From NCBI GenBank assembly GCA_021203365.1, contig JAJQBI010000049.1, positions 1 through 59,804 of the forward strand: a stretch of DNA of 59,804 bases, given 5' to 3'. The translations under genes were made by a program, and so were the position numbers. The stretch's first letter is position 1; each line of letters starts with the position of its first letter. This DNA is from Clostridiales bacterium. Lineage in GTDB: Bacteria > Bacillota > Clostridia > Lachnospirales > Lachnospiraceae. Positions 1-6,394 of this stretch are shown in pieces. The notes below the pieces were generated by a model that had not been told where the DNA came from, did no database searches, and was given only the letters and a program-made list of their open reading frames with translations.

Positions 1-21
1 CCTTTATACGCGGATAAGTAA
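1..21 (+). CDS. Tandem small peptide, class A (C-terminal end only)
   Basis: Only the last six codons and the stop are in the window (P-L-Y-A-D-K-stop). The ending matches the P-x-Y-x-D-K stop of the peptides ending at 157, 301 and 1233, so this is the tail of another class A array member and the array continues upstream of the window. No function is known. Confidence 0.7.
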   Translation, partial: PLYADK

Positions 22-34
22 AGGGGTGACAGGG

Positions 35-157
35 ATGTACACAGAGCATGAGATGACCATAACCCTGTTTGGAGAGAAGGATGTTTTTGCTGGCGTGGAT
101 CATAGCGGAGATGTGGAATTTGTTGAGAGCGTCAATCCTTCCTATGTGGACAAGTGA
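35..157 (+). CDS. Tandem small peptide 1, class A (40 aa)
   Basis: A 40-codon gene starts at an ATG preceded by AGGGG. It begins M-Y-T-E-H-E-M, carries the D-V-F-A stretch, and ends N-P-S-Y-V-D-K. The first ~20 residues and the last six are shared with the other class A members; the middle is variable and acidic. There is no signal peptide, transmembrane segment or cysteine. It lies 13 bases after the previous stop and 12 before the next start, so the array is probably co-transcribed. The function is unknown; the layout is compatible with a leader plus variable core, but no modifying enzyme is visible. Confidence 0.75.
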   Translation: MYTEHEMTITLFGEKDVFAGVDHSGDVEFVESVNPSYVDK

Positions 158-169
158 GGAGCAACAGGA

Positions 170-301
170 ATGTATCAGAAACACAAGATGAATGTTATAG
201 GCTTCGATAGTGTGGATGTTTTTGCCGACCTTGAGTTCGCATCCGAAGTTGAGGATGGCGAGTCTGCAGAGAGTTACAAACCGGGTTACTCGGATAAATA
301 G
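170..301 (+). CDS. Tandem small peptide 2, class A (43 aa)
   Basis: A 43-codon gene with GAGGAG upstream of the ATG. It begins M-Y-Q-K-H-K-M-N-V-I-G-F-D and continues V-D-V-F-A-D-L. The tail is acidic and ends K-P-G-Y-S-D-K. The start reads like two short alternating hydrophobic strands (N-V-I-G-F, then V-F-A-D-L) around a turn, suggesting a small beta hairpin. The N-terminus and C-terminal motif define class A. No cysteines and no export signal are present. Function unknown. Confidence 0.78.
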   Translation: MYQKHKMNVIGFDSVDVFADLEFASEVEDGESAESYKPGYSDK

Positions 302-313
302 GGGAAACTTGAT

Positions 314-436
314 ATGTACGAGAAGCATGAGATGGATGTAATCCATTATGAGAAAAATGCCTTTGTTGTTGCCAGCGGTTTGGGCGAAGGAGCGGTTGAA
401 GGACCGGATCTTCCTGTTTTAGAAGATGACGAGTGA
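314..436 (+). CDS. Tandem small peptide 3, class B (40 aa)
   Basis: A 40-codon gene that is the clearest class B member. It begins M-Y-E-K-H-E-M-D-V-I, continues Y-E-K-N-A-F-V-V-A-S, and ends in an acidic tail (L-E-D-D-E). The ribosome site is GGGGA. Codons 8-21 are almost identical at the DNA level to those of the peptide at 799-939, with a few mostly third-position differences. That indicates recent duplication with the protein sequence kept under selection. Function unknown. Confidence 0.78.
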   Translation: MYEKHEMDVIHYEKNAFVVASGLGEGAVEGPDLPVLEDDE

Positions 437-450
437 TGAGGGTGAAAACT

Positions 451-576
451 ATGTATCAGAAACACAAAATGGAGTTTATAAGATTCGAGGATAACAACGC
501 TTTTGTGAAAGCTGATGTTTCTGGTGGTGATATGCCAGTTGGAGAAGAGGAAGAAGAGGAATTGCCAGATAATTGA
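451..576 (+). CDS. Tandem small peptide 4, A/B hybrid (41 aa)
   Basis: A 41-codon gene with GAGGGTG upstream of its ATG. The start is class A-like (M-Y-Q-K-H-K-M-E-F-I), but the middle is class B-like (N-A-F-V-K-A). The tail has six glutamates in a row and ends L-P-D-N without the Y-x-D-K motif. It looks like an intermediate or recombinant between the two classes, which fits an array that grows by unequal exchange. Function unknown. Confidence 0.75.
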   Translation: MYQKHKMEFIRFEDNNAFVKADVSGGDMPVGEEEEEELPDN

Positions 577-596
577 TGGCCACGAGGTGAATTGTT

Positions 597-704
597 ATGT
601 ACGAGAAGCACGAATTGGAAATTATCCGTTATGAGAAAAATATCTTTGTCGTTGCTAGCGGTGTTGACGAGGGCGGCACCAGAACTGAAGATGAAGATTT
701 TTGA
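597..704 (+). CDS. Tandem small peptide 5, class B (35 aa)
   Basis: The shortest member, 35 codons, with GAGGTG upstream of the ATG. It begins M-Y-E-K-H-E-L-E-I-I-R-Y-E-K-N and continues I-F-V-V-A-S. The short tail is acidic (E-D-E-D-F). The first 21 residues match the peptide at 960-1079 except at residue 3 (E here, D there), while the tails are unrelated, so the N-terminus is constrained and the tail free to vary. A longer spacer with a hairpin follows. Function unknown. Confidence 0.77.
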   Translation: MYEKHELEIIRYEKNIFVVASGVDEGGTRTEDEDF

Positions 705-741
705 TGGTAATGCATGATGTAAATAATAGGTAGATTAGTGC

Positions 742-780
742 CGCCGTGAGTAAAGTAGTATGAAGCTACGAGAAACGGCG
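742..780 (+). other. Inverted repeat in the longest array spacer
   Basis: CGCCGT at 742-747 pairs with ACGGCG at 775-780, and an inner GTAG/CTAC pair lies between them. It sits in the 94-base gap between peptides 5 and 6, the longest spacer in the array; most others are about 12-35 bases and the last is 83. It could be an RNA processing or attenuation site dividing the array, or a duplication scar. No T-run follows, so it is not a standard terminator. Confidence 0.4.
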
Positions 781-798
781 AAGAAAGGACAATAGATT

Positions 799-939
799 AT
801 GTACGAGAAACATAAAATGGATGTAATCTGTTATGAGAAAAATGTCTTTGTTGTCGCCAGCGATGATGGCACTCTCGGCGGTGGAGGTAGTGGCGGTACA
901 TCGGGTGGAGAAATTTCAGATGGTGGAGATGATGACTGA
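799..939 (+). CDS. Tandem small peptide 6, class B, Gly-rich tail (46 aa)
   Basis: The longest member, 46 codons, with GAAAGGA upstream. It begins M-Y-E-K-H-K-M-D-V-I-C-Y-E-K-N and continues V-F-V-V-A-S. The tail is glycine-, serine- and aspartate-rich (G-G-G-G-S-G-G-T-S-G-G, ending D-G-G-D-D-D) and looks disordered. It holds the only cysteine in the family, in the conserved part and not the tail, which argues against a cysteine-based RiPP core. Function unknown. Confidence 0.77.
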   Translation: MYEKHKMDVICYEKNVFVVASDDGTLGGGGSGGTSGGEISDGGDDD

Positions 940-959
940 TAGTTAGGAGGCACATCATC

Positions 960-1079
960 ATGTACGATAAGCATGAATTAGAAATTATCCGGTATGAGAA
1001 GAACATTTTTGTTGTAGCGAGTAATGAAAACCCCAACCCAGGCGGTGGTGGCGACGAAGGACCGGAGCTTGATATTTAG
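960..1079 (+). CDS. Tandem small peptide 7, class B (39 aa)
   Basis: A 39-codon gene with a strong AGGAGG site 10 bases upstream of the ATG. It begins M-Y-D-K-H-E-L-E-I-I-R-Y-E-K-N and continues I-F-V-V-A-S, then N-P-N-P-G-G-G-G and an acidic end (E-L-D-I). The N-terminal half is nearly the same as the peptide at 597-704, but the tail differs completely. Function unknown. Confidence 0.78.
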   Translation: MYDKHELEIIRYEKNIFVVASNENPNPGGGGDEGPELDI

Positions 1080-1110
1080 GCGTGACTTGATGGGTCGGAG
1101 GTGAATTGAT

Positions 1111-1233
1111 ATGTATCAGAAACACGTGATGGATGTAATTGTTTTTGATGGTTTAGAAGTGTTTGCCATTCTGACTCCCACTGGTTCCGGACAGCAAGTA
1201 CAATCGATAGATCCGACATATTCTGACAAGTGA
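1111..1233 (+). CDS. Tandem small peptide 8, class A (40 aa)
   Basis: A 40-codon gene with a strong GGAGGTG site. It begins M-Y-Q-K-H-V-M-D-V-I-V-F-D, continues E-V-F-A-I-L, has a Thr/Ser/Gln-rich middle and ends D-P-T-Y-S-D-K. It is a class A member lying between class B members, so the classes are interleaved and not in two blocks. Function unknown. Confidence 0.78.
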   Translation: MYQKHVMDVIVFDGLEVFAILTPTGSGQQVQSIDPTYSDK

Positions 1234-1316
1234 TATTTAAGACAGATTCAAGTTAGTAATGGGGAGAGCGTATGGAGCATCAAACCTGACAGGTCGGATT
1301 CGTAATGGAGGATATC

Positions 1317-1433
1317 ATGTACAAGAAACATGAGATGAAAATATTCAGATATACAGAAAATGAGTATGTGGTAGCAAGTGACTTCCTTCCGGGAGACGGT
1401 AACACAGGTGGTGCTGAGTGGGAAGATGAATAA
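1317..1433 (+). CDS. Tandem small peptide 9, class B (38 aa)
   Basis: The last and most divergent member, 38 codons, with TGGAGGA upstream of its ATG. It begins M-Y-K-K-H-E-M-K-I-F-R-Y and continues E-Y-V-V-A-S-D; the tail ends A-E-W-E-D-E. It is followed by 116 bases without a gene and then the helix-turn-helix-like gene on the same strand. Function unknown. Confidence 0.75.
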   Translation: MYKKHEMKIFRYTENEYVVASDFLPGDGNTGGAEWEDE

Positions 1434-1549
1434 ATAATTGTTGATTTTACATAGTGAGAAAAAGTTATCCTCGGCAAAGAACCAGCCAAGGGATTTTTTA
1501 AAGCATTGTATAGATTGAAATGAGTTAAAATGGGAAATAATGGAATCGA

Positions 1550-2224
1550 GTGAGCGCAATGAACCCAAAAAAGAAACCAGACTACGACCCAGAAGAAATA
1601 TTGCGGTCGCTGATGGATGCGGCTGTTGAAATCTACACAGAGAAGAATTCTCTCCATGCTGTGGCTGACGAGCTGGAATTGAATGTGATTAAGGTGCGGA
1701 AGCTGCTGATTACGGCGGGAGCGTACCAATCGGACACAGCAGAAGACGTCAGCCGGCTGCAAAAAGACGGGAAGACAATCTCCGAGATCATGTCCACACT
1801 TCATCTATCCAAGTCCTCCGTAAATTCATATCTGCCGTACACAAAGATTCCTTACAAAGCAGACGAACTGAGCCTGAACGCTGAGAGAATCAAAAAGTAC
1901 AGGGAGAGGAGAACCGCCTGTGAGAAACTGGCAGAAGAAGGCGGGATGGATAATCTGTGGAACTGCCTTATAGCGTTCCAAGGATATCTGTTTTCCACAG
2001 CCAAGGGGTTGAAATTCAAATATGAAATCCACGGCGGCGAGATGAAGGTTGACCGGAAGGAAAAGACTGTGACACGTAGCAGCGTCGAGGTAGCCTACAA
2101 GAAGGCACTGGAAGGTGGGGTGACAGGCCCGAAGAAGCTCGGTGTGTTTGGTGCGAGTTATCTTTATCCGGTGTTTGTGCGGATTGGGGTGATTGAAAAT
2201 AATATGAACAAGAGCCAGGGATAA
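1550..2224 (+). CDS. Helix-turn-helix-like protein of unknown role
   Basis: A protein of 224 residues from a GTG start; an in-frame ATG at 1559 is an alternative, and neither has a strong ribosome site. Two stretches read like helix-turn-helix units: residues ~30-58 (A-V-A-D-E-L-E-L-N-V-I-K-V-R-K-L-L) and ~72-95 (T-I-S-E-I-M-S-T-L-H-L-S-K-S-S-V-N-S-Y-L). The C-terminal half is not recognised. It ends in a G-V-F-G-A-S-Y-L-Y-P-V-F-V-R-I-G-V-I segment. It may regulate the upstream peptide array or the next gene, but this is inferred only from position and strand. It is not a recognisable sigma factor. Confidence 0.65.
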   Translation: MSAMNPKKKPDYDPEEILRSLMDAAVEIYTEKNSLHAVADELELNVIKVRKLLITAGAYQSDTAEDVSRLQKDGKTISEIMSTLHLSKSSVNSYLPYTKIPYKADELSLNAERIKKYRERRTACEKLAEEGGMDNLWNCLIAFQGYLFSTAKGLKFKYEIHGGEMKVDRKEKTVTRSSVEVAYKKALEGGVTGPKKLGVFGASYLYPVFVRIGVIENNMNKSQG

Positions 2225-2266
2225 TAATACAATTAAGGAAACAAATAGAAAAGGGGAGAATATATA

Positions 2267-4201
2267 GTGACCAGAGATACTTTATTAGAGCGGGTATCTT
2301 ACATGAAGGATTACCATGCTGTACCAGACGAACTATACGAACTGCTTAACCATAGGAGAAAAAGTCAGAAGAATTACAGTGCAGGTAAGGATCCACGTTT
2401 CGCATCCAGATATCTTGATTACGCATCACCGAAGGGAAAAGGGCTGGATGTGTTCCGAACCTACGTTTCATTTTCTATTGCAGCGAGTCTTTCTCTTACC
2501 TGTATGCAGCAGCCATCTCAATCGGAACTTCTCCATATGCTCAAAATCATGAACTACACACCAGAGCAGATGGAAAAGTATGTACACCAGCCGAACGGCA
2601 TCGAGCCGGATTATGTGCCTGCTCCGCAGCTGCAAGCTGCGGTCTTCCTCCTGACCCATGCGCTGGATGATGTCCTTTCTGACAAGAGCGAGTGGCGCAG
2701 AAAGAAACGCTACGAAGAAAACCCCGCACTAAAGAAACTGCAGGAACTGACAGCGTATATGGAAGAAAATAACCTGCTCGAATTCAGCGACTCGGTAAAT
2801 AACGGAACGGGTGAAATAGAAGGCCTGGATGAACTGCTGGAGGGGCTGAATGGATCGGGAGTTACGGGAGTAGAGGAACTGAAAAAGAAAATCAGACCCA
2901 ACAGGTATGAGGCATTTGTCCTGCACCATGCTGACTACCTGCTCAAACGCCGCAGTATTTCCGTTGAGATGGATGAAGGAATCAGGCTTGTAAATGACCG
3001 CTTGGAACAAATTAATTCCAAAAGGGACAGGAAATTAAGGCGAATCGCAAAGAATCCCGGAAAGAAGACTGTTGTTCCGTTTGCAAACCCTGTGTCAGAG
3101 CCAGCTCAAGAGGAACTGTCCGACTTGCTTAAGTCATTACACGCAGGGAACTCCTCCATGGAACAGGTGGACCAGTTCCTCGAACGTAAAAGAGCGTCCA
3201 TACCACAAGAAGCAAGAGCTATCATTGACAAGTCCGACCGGGAGTTTGAGAAGATAGCGAGAAGCTTCAATAAGATTCTGGAAAATGTCGATGCAATGCG
3301 GGATGAGATAACAGCCGATGAAGAAAAACAGATGCGCTTTGATTTCCTGCCGTATGTTGCAGAGGATGCGTTTCGCGCTATTCTATCTGGGGAGGATGAA
3401 ATCTTCAAACTGGAAATTGGTCGATATATCTGGCAGGACTTCATGACACAGTCCACAATCTCCGTACCGGTTCTTTTGTTTGAAGATTTGGAGGACGAGG
3501 ACGAGTGGAACGATATTGCCACCGAGGACAATGGGAAATTAGCCCTGAAAGTCTTTGATGAAGATGACCTGATGGAAGTAAGGACGGACAGCTCGAACGG
3601 GATGGAGGGTGTGACCGTGCCGCTTGCAGCAGCGCTTTCCAAGTACGCAGGAAGAACTGTGTGGCCGAACTTGTTTATACGGAAAAGCTATATTAAACTG
3701 TTTAAGGATGCCGGTTTCTCGGATAGGCGAGCAAGAGACTTTGCTCTGGTGCTTGCAACGCTGGCAAGTGTGGACAGGTGCGAGAGCGCAAACTTCGAGC
3801 TGCCGTATGGGAAGCTGTATGATTTTATAGAGGAGGAGAGGGCAGCAGAGGAGAAGGTAGAAGAAAATAAGGAAGAAACACAGCCACAGTCAGCAGACTT
3901 GAAAATAAATGAACTCGAACAGGACCTGAAACAGTCACGGAAAGCTAACCAGACCTGCCGCCATGAGATTGGTGTGTTGGAGCGGGAAGTCGAGCGGCTG
4001 AAAAGGTTACTGGAAGAGAAAGACCGCATGGCGGAAAAAGAGAATGTAGTTGTGGAGGATGATGCCGAGGAAGCTGTGCCGGTAGTGCAGTTCAAGTTCC
4101 CATACCACACAAAGCTGAAAGTTGTCGTTTATGGCGGGTTCGAGGTGTTTCACAGGGAGCTGTTGAAGCTCATCCCGGACGTGCGCGTCATAGAGCCGTA
4201 A
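2267..4201 (+). CDS. Large coiled-coil protein with truncated DUF2325-like end
   Basis: A 644-residue soluble protein starting at GTG with GGGGAGA upstream, 42 bases after the previous gene. Residues ~1-540 are charged, helical and unrecognised. Residues ~550-600 look like a coiled coil (L-K-I-N-E-L-E-Q-D-L onward). The last ~30 residues (K-L-K-V-V-V-Y-G-G-F-E-V-F-H, then L-I-P-D-V-R-V-I-E-P) resemble the first strand-helix-strand of DUF2325, a domain that normally runs on for about 50-60 more residues. Here the TAA lies in the left arm of a long palindrome, so the domain appears cut off. Function unknown; position links it to the helix-turn-helix-like gene and the peptide array. Confidence 0.7.
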   Translation: MTRDTLLERVSYMKDYHAVPDELYELLNHRRKSQKNYSAGKDPRFASRYLDYASPKGKGLDVFRTYVSFSIAASLSLTCMQQPSQSELLHMLKIMNYTPEQMEKYVHQPNGIEPDYVPAPQLQAAVFLLTHALDDVLSDKSEWRRKKRYEENPALKKLQELTAYMEENNLLEFSDSVNNGTGEIEGLDELLEGLNGSGVTGVEELKKKIRPNRYEAFVLHHADYLLKRRSISVEMDEGIRLVNDRLEQINSKRDRKLRRIAKNPGKKTVVPFANPVSEPAQEELSDLLKSLHAGNSSMEQVDQFLERKRASIPQEARAIIDKSDREFEKIARSFNKILENVDAMRDEITADEEKQMRFDFLPYVAEDAFRAILSGEDEIFKLEIGRYIWQDFMTQSTISVPVLLFEDLEDEDEWNDIATEDNGKLALKVFDEDDLMEVRTDSSNGMEGVTVPLAAALSKYAGRTVWPNLFIRKSYIKLFKDAGFSDRRARDFALVLATLASVDRCESANFELPYGKLYDFIEEERAAEEKVEENKEETQPQSADLKINELEQDLKQSRKANQTCRHEIGVLEREVERLKRLLEEKDRMAEKENVVVEDDAEEAVPVVQFKFPYHTKLKVVVYGGFEVFHRELLKLIPDVRVIEP

Positions 4202-4299
4202 GCAGGTAATCATCCGTATCCCCTCAAAAATAAGAATTCCTCCGGTAAATACTGGAGGAATTCTTATCTTGGGGGGATACGGATAATTACCTACTTACG
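4197..4299. repeat. Long palindromic element ending the DUF2325-like gene
   Basis: Arms of about 46 bases (4197-4243 and 4254-4299) are nearly perfect reverse complements around a 10-base loop. The inner part AAGAATTCCTCC / GGAGGAATTCTT is exact, and both outer ends read CGTAAG inwards. The left arm begins in the last codons of the upstream gene and supplies its stop codon. This could be a small mobile palindromic element or a large bidirectional terminator between converging genes; no T-run follows on either strand. Confidence 0.6.
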
Positions 4300-4314
4300 C
4301 AAAAGGACATAAAA

Positions 4315-4383
4315 GCAGCCCAGCAGGTCCCCCTGTCCTACGCTGTGGAATTTACACAGTCGGAAAGTGAACTGCTGGGCTGG
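4315..4383 (-). terminator. Probable terminator of the Rpn-type gene
   Basis: CAGCCCAGCAG (4316-4326) pairs with CTGCTGGGCTG (4372-4382), and an inner CTGTG/CACAG pair sits inside. Read on the minus strand the stem is followed by C-TTTT, consistent with intrinsic termination downstream of the gene ending at 4406. Confidence 0.55.
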
Positions 4384-4405
4384 CATTCATGTTTATTCGG
4401 TCTTG

Positions 4406-5224
4406 TCAGGCGCTCTTCTTCAGCATGTAATCCTTAGCTTCCTGCTCAGTAAGATTGTACTTTTTCATAATGTCCGCAATAATCAAATCATCAGCAACCC
4501 CATAGTGCCTTGCCGATTCAATGTATGCCAAAATCGCAGCATCCCTTGCTGCTTCATTCCTCATGTCCTCCATTAATTTGCACATGTGAGCAATACCTCC
4601 TTCCGTTTCCTTAAAGTGGCGTACTCTCTTAGCCAAAACATCGTAATACATATCGTCCGGGGATGTGCATTTAAAATCATGTACAAGTTTACCCAGCCGT
4701 GTACTCTCGTCTTTATTGTCCCCATTCACAAAAATGATATGCCGCCCATCATTAAGATGTTCATTCGTTGTCTCGTCCCGCATCGTGTAATGGTGGAGAG
4801 GCAGGCCGTCTCCAACCGCATCCTTTTCCACGAAGAAAATCACATAAGTCGGGATGAGTTTTGAGTAGTCCTCACCCTCCGGCAGCAAAACCGTGTCCAT
4901 CATACTACTGTTGTATCTGGCGCGTAAATGTAACCATCCTTTATCCTGGCGTTGCACTTCGATGTCATATGCGTGTCCCTCGCTGTCCTCCGCTAAAATG
5001 TCCAGCCTGACGGAGTGCCCTTCAATGCCTTTGATTTCTCTCTGGCCAATTACCTTTATGACCTTAATGTCGTTCCGGTCGAAGATGACATTCAGTACCA
5101 GTTCCGTGGATTCAAAATTCCCGTCAAACACTTCCTTGAGAAAATCATCATCAAATATACGGAGTTTACGAATTCTCTCTAAATCCTGCTCATGCAGGTG
5201 TCCTTCGTTAACCAACCGAATCAC
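4406..5224 (-). CDS. Rpn-family PD-(D/E)XK nuclease / putative transposase
   Basis: A 272-residue protein from a GTG start with GAAGG upstream. It has the Rpn/PDDEXK-transposase layout: the D-D-D-F-L-K-E-V-F segment near residue 26, then the nuclease core V-R-L-D-I-L-A (~72-78) followed by D-I-E-V-Q-R-Q (~87-93), giving the D...E-x-Q catalytic pattern. The length is typical. Members are common in gut Clostridia and are linked to recombination-promoting nuclease activity; mobilisation of this copy is unproven. It converges on the DUF2325-like gene across the palindrome and terminator. The frame is intact. Confidence 0.8.
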   Translation of the reverse strand: MIRLVNEGHLHEQDLERIRKLRIFDDDFLKEVFDGNFESTELVLNVIFDRNDIKVIKVIGQREIKGIEGHSVRLDILAEDSEGHAYDIEVQRQDKGWLHLRARYNSSMMDTVLLPEGEDYSKLIPTYVIFFVEKDAVGDGLPLHHYTMRDETTNEHLNDGRHIIFVNGDNKDESTRLGKLVHDFKCTSPDDMYYDVLAKRVRHFKETEGGIAHMCKLMEDMRNEAARDAAILAYIESARHYGVADDLIIADIMKKYNLTEQEAKDYMLKKSA

Positions 5225-5454
5225 CGCCCTTCATCACGGTATCCAACAAGTGCTTATACCTCACCTATTGTATCTATAGCTTACCACAAAGCCGCCCCAC
5301 TTATCAAGGCCTATTTCGAGAACATTTTATTAACATTTCACGTCTGTCCGTCATTTTCCGGCTGTATGTGGCTTTTTTCAGAAAGTTCATTCTCCGTAAA
5401 TGAAAAAAGAACGGCCACACACAGGCTTCCCCATGCAATGACCGCTCCCAATCC

Positions 5455-5650
5455 TTATCCCGCTTTTCTTCCGATCTCCACCAGAACCTCCTCAGCTTCC
5501 GCCGCCTCATTCAGCGCCGCCTCGACCAGGTCTTCACACTTCCATGTGATCTCGATGTGCCACTTATCGAACACAGTCACCTTATCTACGAAGACCTCTG
5601 CCATCTTATGCAGGTGACTTTGTGGTAAGATACCGGTAAAACAGGTTAGT
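5455..5650 (-). pseudogene. C-terminal remnant of a site-specific recombinase (probable)
   Basis: The minus-strand frame ending at the TAA at 5455-5457 reads H-K-M-A-E-V-F-V-D-K-V-T-V-F-D-K-W-H, then I-E-I-T-W-K-C-E-D-L. This resembles the end of large serine recombinases, where F-V-D-[KR]-[VI]-x-V precedes a strand with W-K. No catalytic domain is present upstream, so only a tail survives. It suggests a former integrated element next to the array. Assignment is from motif memory only. Confidence 0.5.
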
Positions 5651-5691
5651 TGTATCCTGATGTGAGATTGGTGGTGAGCGGTGTGAAAAAT

Positions 5692-6227
5692 ACATGGGGG
5701 CAGTACCCTGTGATTTCGATTACACTGAAACAGGCAACGGGAAAAACTTATGCTGCAGCTGAAAAAATCTATGGCGGCAAATAAGAAGAGCCGCCAAGAA
5801 ATTCCCTGTCCTTTTAAAGAGCGATCGGCTTGATGATGAGGATAAAAATGATTTAAACGAGCTGCGGTCTGCGGAAGAAATGGTGGAAGACAGCCTGGCA
5901 GTACTATCCGATCTTTTGTATAAACACTATGGAAAAAAAGTCATTATCCTGATAGACGAATACGATGCACCACTGCAGAAAGCATACGAGAATAACTATT
6001 ACGACGATATGTTTGGGCTTATCCGCCAGATGTTCGGCTATGTCCTGAAATCGAATGATTCATTGTTTTTCAGCGTATTGACAGGGTGCATGCGGATTTC
6101 AGAGGAGAGTAAAGAAGTGCAGGGTTTTGACGGAGTAAACCACTGTCACCGGGAGGACAAAGCTGTGATTCACAGCGGAACCTCCCGGTATTTTTACGTC
6201 CGCAACAGGAAATTTCAGGGTATTTGA
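5692..6227 (+). pseudogene. Decayed AAA-ATPase-like gene, copy 1
   Basis: Pieces matching the intact part of copy 2 (6395-7344) lie in different frames. At ~5692 there is M-G plus a one-base slip into Q-Y-P-V-I-S-I-T-L-K. A stop follows near 5781. From ~5814 the frame reads L-L-K-S-D-R-L-D-D-E-D-K, then K-V-I-I-L-I-D-E-Y-D-A-P-L (Walker B region) and V-L-T-G-C-M-R-I-S near 6100. After that the match breaks and unrelated sequence with a terminator follows. The ATP-binding P-loop end and the C-terminal nuclease domain are missing. The open stretch starting at 5881 is only part of this ruin. Confidence 0.7.
6148..6195 (+). terminator. Intrinsic terminator
   Basis: ACCGGGAGG (6148-6156) pairs with CCTCCCGGT (6181-6189), with an inner GCTGTG/CACAGC stem, followed by ATTTTT. 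It lies inside the decayed ATPase copy 1, at the point where homology to the family stops, so it probably came with the sequence that replaced the 3' part. Confidence 0.65.
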
Positions 6228-6394
6228 TGGTTCCTGAGTTGAATTAAAGGCACCTTTGTGATAAGTTATAAGTAAAATGATTTGGTTATATTCATGTGTG
6301 AGGTTGAATATGGACTGAAATGGGACGCTGTTGAAACCCTGGCAATGAACTGTGAAAAGAGTGCTGCGGCCTGAAATCTGACTGGAGGTGTGCG

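Noticed and set aside
1..1433. CRISPR-like direct repeats
   Set aside because: The repeated blocks are the 5' ends of coding frames with ribosome sites and codon-level variation; repeat and spacer lengths are not regular.
1..1433. Firm call of a RiPP cluster
   Set aside because: No modifying enzyme, protease or transporter is visible and the tails lack cysteines; upstream sequence is outside the window.
797..1804. Minus-strand open frames across the peptide array and HTH gene
   Set aside because: They lie opposite conserved coding sequence, show no family features and have no ribosome sites.
5304..5617. Frames of 68 and 141 residues in the gap before the Rpn gene
   Set aside because: Neither resembles a protein family; the only meaningful frame there is the recombinase-like tail ending at 5455.
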